Assembly: GCF_900101675.1 (NCBI RefSeq)
Contig: NZ_FNKG01000001.1
Location: 1,223,378-1,287,377, forward strand
Reading direction: 5' to 3'
Origin: Curtobacterium sp. UNCCL20
Lineage (GTDB): Bacteria > Actinomycetota > Actinomycetes > Actinomycetales > Microbacteriaceae
Length of the DNA stretch: 64,000 nucleotides
Shown here: in pieces, positions 60,066-64,000 of the stretch
Numbering within the stretch: the stretch's first letter is position 1
How the letters are laid out: each line of letters opens with the position of its first letter
Notes under the pieces: model-generated
The model's database searches: none
What the model was told of the DNA's origin: nothing
What the model saw: only the letters and a program-made list of their open reading frames with translations
Made by a program: the position numbers and the translations under genes

Positions 60066-62438
60066 CTACTCGGCCGAGTGACGGCCGTGCGCGTGTTCGT
60101 CCGGCCGGGAGGCGCGGCTCGGGTCTGTCTCGTCGGCCGCGGTCGCGTCGCTGGTCGCCGCGGCGTGCGCCGCGCGCGTCCGGATCGCACCGGTGGTCGC
60201 CGGGGGTTCGTCGACCGGGGCAGCGGCCGAGTGCGCACCGTGCGTGGTCGCGTTCGGCAGCGGCGCCCGGGTGTCGTCGGCGGACCGCGGTCGGGGCGAG
60301 ACGTCCGGGGACGTCGGCACGACCGCCATCGACCCGGTGTCCGGCGAGACGAGCGAGCCCGTCCCGGCGGCGGCACCCTGGGCGTCGACGCTGAGCCGGT
60401 CGGCGTCGTCCTTGGCGGCGTTCGCCTGCTCCTGCAGGGCCGAGACCTTGCGGAGCGGCGGCACCCGGAAGAACCAGGTCAGGACGAACGCGAGCAGGAT
60501 CACCGCGAGTCCGACGTAGTACACGACGACGGCGGAGTCGCTGAAGCCGACGAGGAACGGCCGGGTCAGGCGCTTGTCGGCCCCGTTGAGGAACGAGGTG
60601 TCGCTCGTGGCGGCACTCGTCGACGAACTGGCCTTCGAGTCGCCGCTCTTCAGCTGCTTCACCAGCGTCGGCGCGACCTCGTCGACGACGTTCTGGCGCT
60701 GGTCGGCGTTCGAGTAGTCGACCTGGAGCGTGCCGTCGACGACCTCGGCGTTCGCCTTGGACGCGGCGGTCTCGAGCGCCTGCTGTTCGGCTGCGGGCTT
60801 GGCCGCGGCGACCTGCTGCGCGATGACGTCGTCGGCCGATGCCGCCGGGACCTTGCCGGCGGCGACCTGCGCCTGCACGCCAGCCGTGACCTGCTGGGTG
60901 ACCGCGTCGTCCGCGGCCTGCTTCGCCTGGACCGCACCCTTGTTCAGGCCGTCCTGCACGTTCTGCTTCACCGGGTCGACGATCTTGCCCCAGATCTGGT
61001 CCATCACGCCCTTGTTCTCGGAGGCGTTCGCCACCGAGGGGGTGAGGGCCGCGTTGAGGGCGGGCTTGAGATCGCTCTCGTTCTGCATCGCCGTCGTGAT
61101 GTTCGTCGGCATGAGCGTGAACAGCACGGACAGCAGCACGGCGGTACCCATGGTGCCGCCGATCTGGCGGAAGAACGTGGCCGCACTGGTCGCGACCCCG
61201 ATGTCCCGGGGGCTGACGGAGTTCTGCGCCGCCAGGGTCAGGGTCTGCATGAGCTGCCCGAGCCCGAGGCCGATCCCGAACATGCCGAGCATGAGGAACC
61301 AGAGCGGGCGGTCCGCGGTGAGGAAGGTCAGCACCGTGAAGCCGATGGCCGTGAACGCGGTGCCCGTGATCGGGAACACCTGGTAGTTGCCGGTGCGCGA
61401 GATGATCTGACCCGAGGCGATCGAGGAGATCATCAGGCCGAGCACCATCGGGAGCATCGCGAACCCGGACTCCGTCGGGGTGACGCCCTTCACGATCTGC
61501 AGGTACAGCGGGATCGTCAGCATCGCGCCGAACATGCCGAAGCCGACGAGCACCGACAGCACCGCGGACATCGAGAACACCCGCGAACCGAAGAGCTTGA
61601 GCGGCAGGATCGCGTCGTCCTTCATCGCGCGTTCGACGAAGATGAAGGCGATCAGTCCGGCAGCGCCGATGCCGTAGCAGGCGAAGGCGCCCGCCGAGCT
61701 CCAGCCCCATTCGCGGCCCTGCTCGGCGATGAGGAGCAGCGGGACGAGGGTGACGATGACGAGGCTCGCGCCCCACCAGTCGATGCGGGGCTTGCCGCGG
61801 TCGCCGAACTTCGGCAGGTGCAGGAACGTCAGCACCATGAAGAGCGCGATGACACCGATCGGGACGTTGATCAGGAAGACCCAGCGCCAGCCGGAGATGA
61901 AGAGGAGCTCGTTCGCGCCGGCGAAGACACCGCCGACGAGCGGGCCGATGACGCTCGAGATGCCGAACACCGCCAGGAAGTAGCCCTGGTACTTCGCACG
62001 CTCCCGCGGGGCGAGCATGTCGCCCATGATCGCGAGGGGGAGCGACATCAGGCCGCCGGCGCCGAGGCCCTGCAGCGCACGGAAGCCGGCGAGCATGAGC
62101 ATCGAGGTGGAGAACGACGCGGCGAACGAGCCGACGATGAAGATGCCGATCGCCGTGATGAACAGCGGGCGCCGGCCGAAGATGTCGGACAGCTTGCCGT
62201 AGATCGGCGTGGTGATCGTCGACGCGATGAGGTACCCGGTGGTGACCCAGGCCTGTTGGTCGAGGCCGTGCAGGTCGTCACCGATCGTGCGGATCGCGGT
62301 GCCGACGATGGTCTGGTCGAGGGCGCCGAGGAACATGCCGGCCATCAGGCCGTAGATCACCAGCAGGATCTGCCGGTGGTTCATCACGGCGCTGGACGAC
62401 GTGGTCGGTGCCGCGGGTGCGGTCGCGGTCTGGGTCAT
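60066..62438 (-). CDS. DHA2-family drug:proton antiporter with long extracytoplasmic loop
   Basis: A 790-residue EmrB/QacA-like MFS protein. LDQTIVGTAIRTIGDDLHGL and GRRPLFITAIGIFIVGS mark the N-terminal half, and fourteen helices are expected. Between the last helices is a loop of about 150 residues rich in Ala, Gln and Lys (near 470-620), and the C-terminal tail is long and His/Ala/Asp-rich. Long loops occur in several actinobacterial members. GGGAG precedes the ATG by about nine bases. A strong palindrome in its promoter shows control by an unknown repressor. Confidence 0.93.
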   Translation of the reverse strand: MTQTATAPAAPTTSSSAVMNHRQILLVIYGLMAGMFLGALDQTIVGTAIRTIGDDLHGLDQQAWVTTGYLIASTITTPIYGKLSDIFGRRPLFITAIGIFIVGSFAASFSTSMLMLAGFRALQGLGAGGLMSLPLAIMGDMLAPRERAKYQGYFLAVFGISSVIGPLVGGVFAGANELLFISGWRWVFLINVPIGVIALFMVLTFLHLPKFGDRGKPRIDWWGASLVIVTLVPLLLIAEQGREWGWSSAGAFACYGIGAAGLIAFIFVERAMKDDAILPLKLFGSRVFSMSAVLSVLVGFGMFGAMLTIPLYLQIVKGVTPTESGFAMLPMVLGLMISSIASGQIISRTGNYQVFPITGTAFTAIGFTVLTFLTADRPLWFLMLGMFGIGLGLGQLMQTLTLAAQNSVSPRDIGVATSAATFFRQIGGTMGTAVLLSVLFTLMPTNITTAMQNESDLKPALNAALTPSVANASENKGVMDQIWGKIVDPVKQNVQDGLNKGAVQAKQAADDAVTQQVTAGVQAQVAAGKVPAASADDVIAQQVAAAKPAAEQQALETAASKANAEVVDGTLQVDYSNADQRQNVVDEVAPTLVKQLKSGDSKASSSTSAATSDTSFLNGADKRLTRPFLVGFSDSAVVVYYVGLAVILLAFVLTWFFRVPPLRKVSALQEQANAAKDDADRLSVDAQGAAAGTGSLVSPDTGSMAVVPTSPDVSPRPRSADDTRAPLPNATTHGAHSAAAPVDEPPATTGAIRTRAAHAAATSDATAADETDPSRASRPDEHAHGRHSAE

Positions 62439-62454
62439 GACAGGGTCTCCCGAA

Positions 62455-62477
62455 AACTTTGCGCTGGCTGCAAAGTT
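62455..62477 (-). promoter_or_regulatory. Operator of the DHA2 exporter
   Basis: AACTTTGC (62455-62462) and GCAAAGTT (62470-62477) form a perfect 8+8 dyad with a 7-base centre, 16 bases before the exporter start. No regulator gene is adjacent. Confidence 0.8.
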
Positions 62478-62562
62478 ACATCTGCCGCAAGTGGTTGGTC
62501 ACGTCGGGGAGGGTTCCTGAGTGGATCGGCAGCACCCGCTCCGGAACAGTAGGGTCGCCGTC

Positions 62563-63300
62563 ATGAGCACGCCCGACGCCGTCACGGTACGCCCGAGCGC
62601 GGTGGCCGGTTCCCGGCCGGCCGTGATCGTCCTGCCGGGCGGCGGCTACGAGGAGCACGGCCGGGCGAGCTCGGAACCGATGGCGGACTGGTTCGCGGGC
62701 ATCGGCGTGCACGCGTTCCTGTTCCGCTACCCGCTCCGGACGCCCGACCGCCGCGGGCCGCTCCACCCGGAACCGATCGACGCGACCCGGCGCGTGTTCG
62801 CCTGGCTGCGCGACGGCGCCCCCGGCTCCGGGCTGTCCGTCGACACCGAACGGATCGGGGTCGTCGGGTCGAGCGCCGGCGGACACCTGGCCGCGTGCCT
62901 GGCGAACGGCATCGACGACCCGACACTCGACCGCCCCGCGTTCTGCGTCCTCAGCTACCCGGTGATCAGCATGGAGACCCCGACCCGCCCGCGTCCGCTG
63001 GTGGGGCTCCTCGGCGAGGGATCGTCGTGGCGCGAACGCCGGGAACTGTCGATGGAGACCCGGGTCGACCGACGGACCCCGCCGACCTTCGTGTGGACGA
63101 CCGCCGACGACCGGATCGTCCGCGCGACGAACGCACTGTCGTACGCGGACGCGCTCGTCCGGAACGAGGTGGACGTCGAGGTGCACGTCTTCCCGCACGG
63201 ACGCCACGGGCTGGGGACCGCGGTCCGTGAACCGCACACCTCCCAGTGGACGCGTCTCTGCGAGAACTGGTTGCGGTACCAGCGCGTGCTGACCGACTGA
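62563..63300 (+). CDS. Alpha/beta hydrolase (BD-FAE / xylan esterase-like)
   Basis: A 245-residue cytosolic hydrolase. The oxyanion strand is VIVLPGGGYEEHG, the nucleophile elbow is VGSSAGGHLAACLA, the acid lies near FVWTTADDRIV and the catalytic His in FPHGRHGLG. Relatives deacetylate carbohydrates or hydrolyse small esters. The ATG at 62563 has TAGGGT seven bases upstream. It is divergent from the exporter; a role in detoxifying the same compounds is possible but unproven. A half copy of the GCCTCCAGGC element follows at about 63309. Confidence 0.9.
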   Translation: MSTPDAVTVRPSAVAGSRPAVIVLPGGGYEEHGRASSEPMADWFAGIGVHAFLFRYPLRTPDRRGPLHPEPIDATRRVFAWLRDGAPGSGLSVDTERIGVVGSSAGGHLAACLANGIDDPTLDRPAFCVLSYPVISMETPTRPRPLVGLLGEGSSWRERRELSMETRVDRRTPPTFVWTTADDRIVRATNALSYADALVRNEVDVEVHVFPHGRHGLGTAVREPHTSQWTRLCENWLRYQRVLTD

Positions 63301-63329
63301 GGCGATCCGCGCCTCCAGGCCGCCCTCGG

Positions 63330-63995
63330 TCAGGCCGCGGCAGCCTGCTCGAGCGCCTGCTGGAACCGTTCGTCGACCTCGATGCGCATCGCACCGGTCT
63401 CCTCGTCGAAGCCGGACGCGGCGCTGACCCGCCCGTTCCGCGAGAAGAAGAGCAGCGGACTGAGCACGCCGCCGGGCAGGCCGCGGCCCGTGTCGGTGAG
63501 GACCTGCACGAGCATGCCCGCCAGGGTCTGCACCGCTCGGATGCTGTCCGCGTCGCGGATCGGTACGGCGAGCAGCAGGTGGCGGTGCGGCACGGCGAAC
63601 ACGGTGCCGTACGGGGCCGCGCCGAACACGGCCGGCAGGTTCACGGCCTTGGACGCCACGAAGAGCGACTCGCCCTCGACCACGAAGACGCCCGGGGCGA
63701 GCTCGGTGTGCTCGTCGACCGGCTCGTCGTCGGTGTTGAGCTGCCCGATCGCGAAGAGCTCGTCGACGCCGAGGGGCAGGGCCGACAGGGTCGGGGTGGA
63801 GATCGTGCTCACCATCGTCGGGTAGTCGACGCAGAGCCCGAGGACGAGACCCGGCGCGAACGGCCTGGCGTACGACAGGTCCGTCGGGTCGGACGGCACG
63901 CCGCTGTCCTCGGCGAGCACCCGAAGGCGGATCCGGTCGCGCAGTTCGTCGGGGCCGAGCTCCTCGACCGGCGGCTCGCTGTACGCCTGGATCAT
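63330..63995 (-). CDS. Hypothetical protein, 221 residues (start at window edge)
   Basis: A soluble protein ending at 63330. The ATG at 63995 is five bases from the window edge, so an upstream start is possible. Segments such as VDYPTMVSTISTPTLSALPL, VVEGESLFVASKAVNLPAVF and FAVPHRHLLLAVPIRDADSI weakly recall DUF1444 (YtpQ) proteins; this is a by-eye impression. No signal or membrane segment. It converges with the esterase gene. Confidence 0.7.
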   Translation of the reverse strand: MIQAYSEPPVEELGPDELRDRIRLRVLAEDSGVPSDPTDLSYARPFAPGLVLGLCVDYPTMVSTISTPTLSALPLGVDELFAIGQLNTDDEPVDEHTELAPGVFVVEGESLFVASKAVNLPAVFGAAPYGTVFAVPHRHLLLAVPIRDADSIRAVQTLAGMLVQVLTDTGRGLPGGVLSPLLFFSRNGRVSAASGFDEETGAMRIEVDERFQQALEQAAAA

Positions 63996-64000
63996 GCGGT

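Noticed and set aside
1-64000. tRNA, rRNA, replication origin, prophage or insertion sequence
   Set aside because: No cloverleaf, ribosomal sequence, DnaA-box cluster, transposase, integrase or phage structural gene was recognised by eye. A tRNA scan and an IS search would settle this.

Overview
The window is GC-rich actinobacterial chromosome, most likely from a Microbacteriaceae genus close to Curtobacterium. This is inference from GC-saturated third codon positions, mycothiol-era families (DinB/DUF664, DUF3073, DUF3072, alpha-E), a class E sortase, the SipW/TasA pair and many leaderless genes. No search was run. About 60 genes are packed tightly on both strands. I see no rRNA, tRNA, insertion sequence, prophage, integrase or CRISPR array, so this looks like ordinary core plus lineage-specific chromosome rather than a mobile island.

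Layout. 1-4.4 kb: an ABC ATPase fragment, a GAF/PP2C phosphatase, purC-purD and an SCP2-like gene. 4.4-7.8 kb: an intergenic hairpin region (possible small RNA), a large LuxR-type STAND regulator and a small membrane protein. 7.9-11 kb: divergent purF and purM, palindromic repeats, DUF3073. 11-16.4 kb: flavin oxidoreductase, DoxX, a frameshifted DUF3072 gene, an unknown gene and a KimA-like K+ permease. 16.5-21.9 kb: regulators with visible operators (MerR/TipA type, PadR plus DUF4097, YczE/MocR). 22-28 kb: RND pump, small membrane protein, lipoprotein esterase, PPK2. 28.3-31.7 kb: DEAD-box helicase with a giant arginine/aspartate repeat, DinB protein, MarR. 31.9-33.8 kb: a SipW-dependent secreted protein and a SipW-type signal peptidase fused to its own second signal peptide and secreted domain. 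33.8-46 kb: sbcD-sbcC, class E sortase with a tiny partner, GNAT, EamA, CPBP protease, recQ, acyltransferase, M23 peptidase. 46-57.5 kb: dehydrogenase, MarR, alpha-E protein, MFS/MarR operon, SDR, phosphate transporter, lipase-like hydrolase, lipoate ligase, AAA ATPase with a divergent small membrane protein, GNAT. 57.6-64 kb: anchored Cys-rich protein, orphan DNA methyltransferase, DHA2-type efflux pump with a clear operator, esterase, and an unknown gene at the right edge.

How genes work together. Four de novo purine genes sit in two clusters. SbcCD, RecQ and the methyltransferase deal with DNA. The SipW pair, sortase and M23 enzyme act at the cell envelope. Two efflux systems and several small regulators handle drugs or stress. 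Many starts follow a strict pattern: a TANNNT -10 box, six or seven bases, then the start codon. This indicates widespread leaderless transcription, and it was used here to choose starts.

The most unusual items are the SipW fusion, whose domain linker is encoded by a terminator-like repeat found in gene gaps elsewhere; the DUF3072 frameshift; three short-period tandem arrays in gene gaps; the intergenic promoter-hairpin unit near 4.5 kb; and the efflux operator with no adjacent repressor gene.
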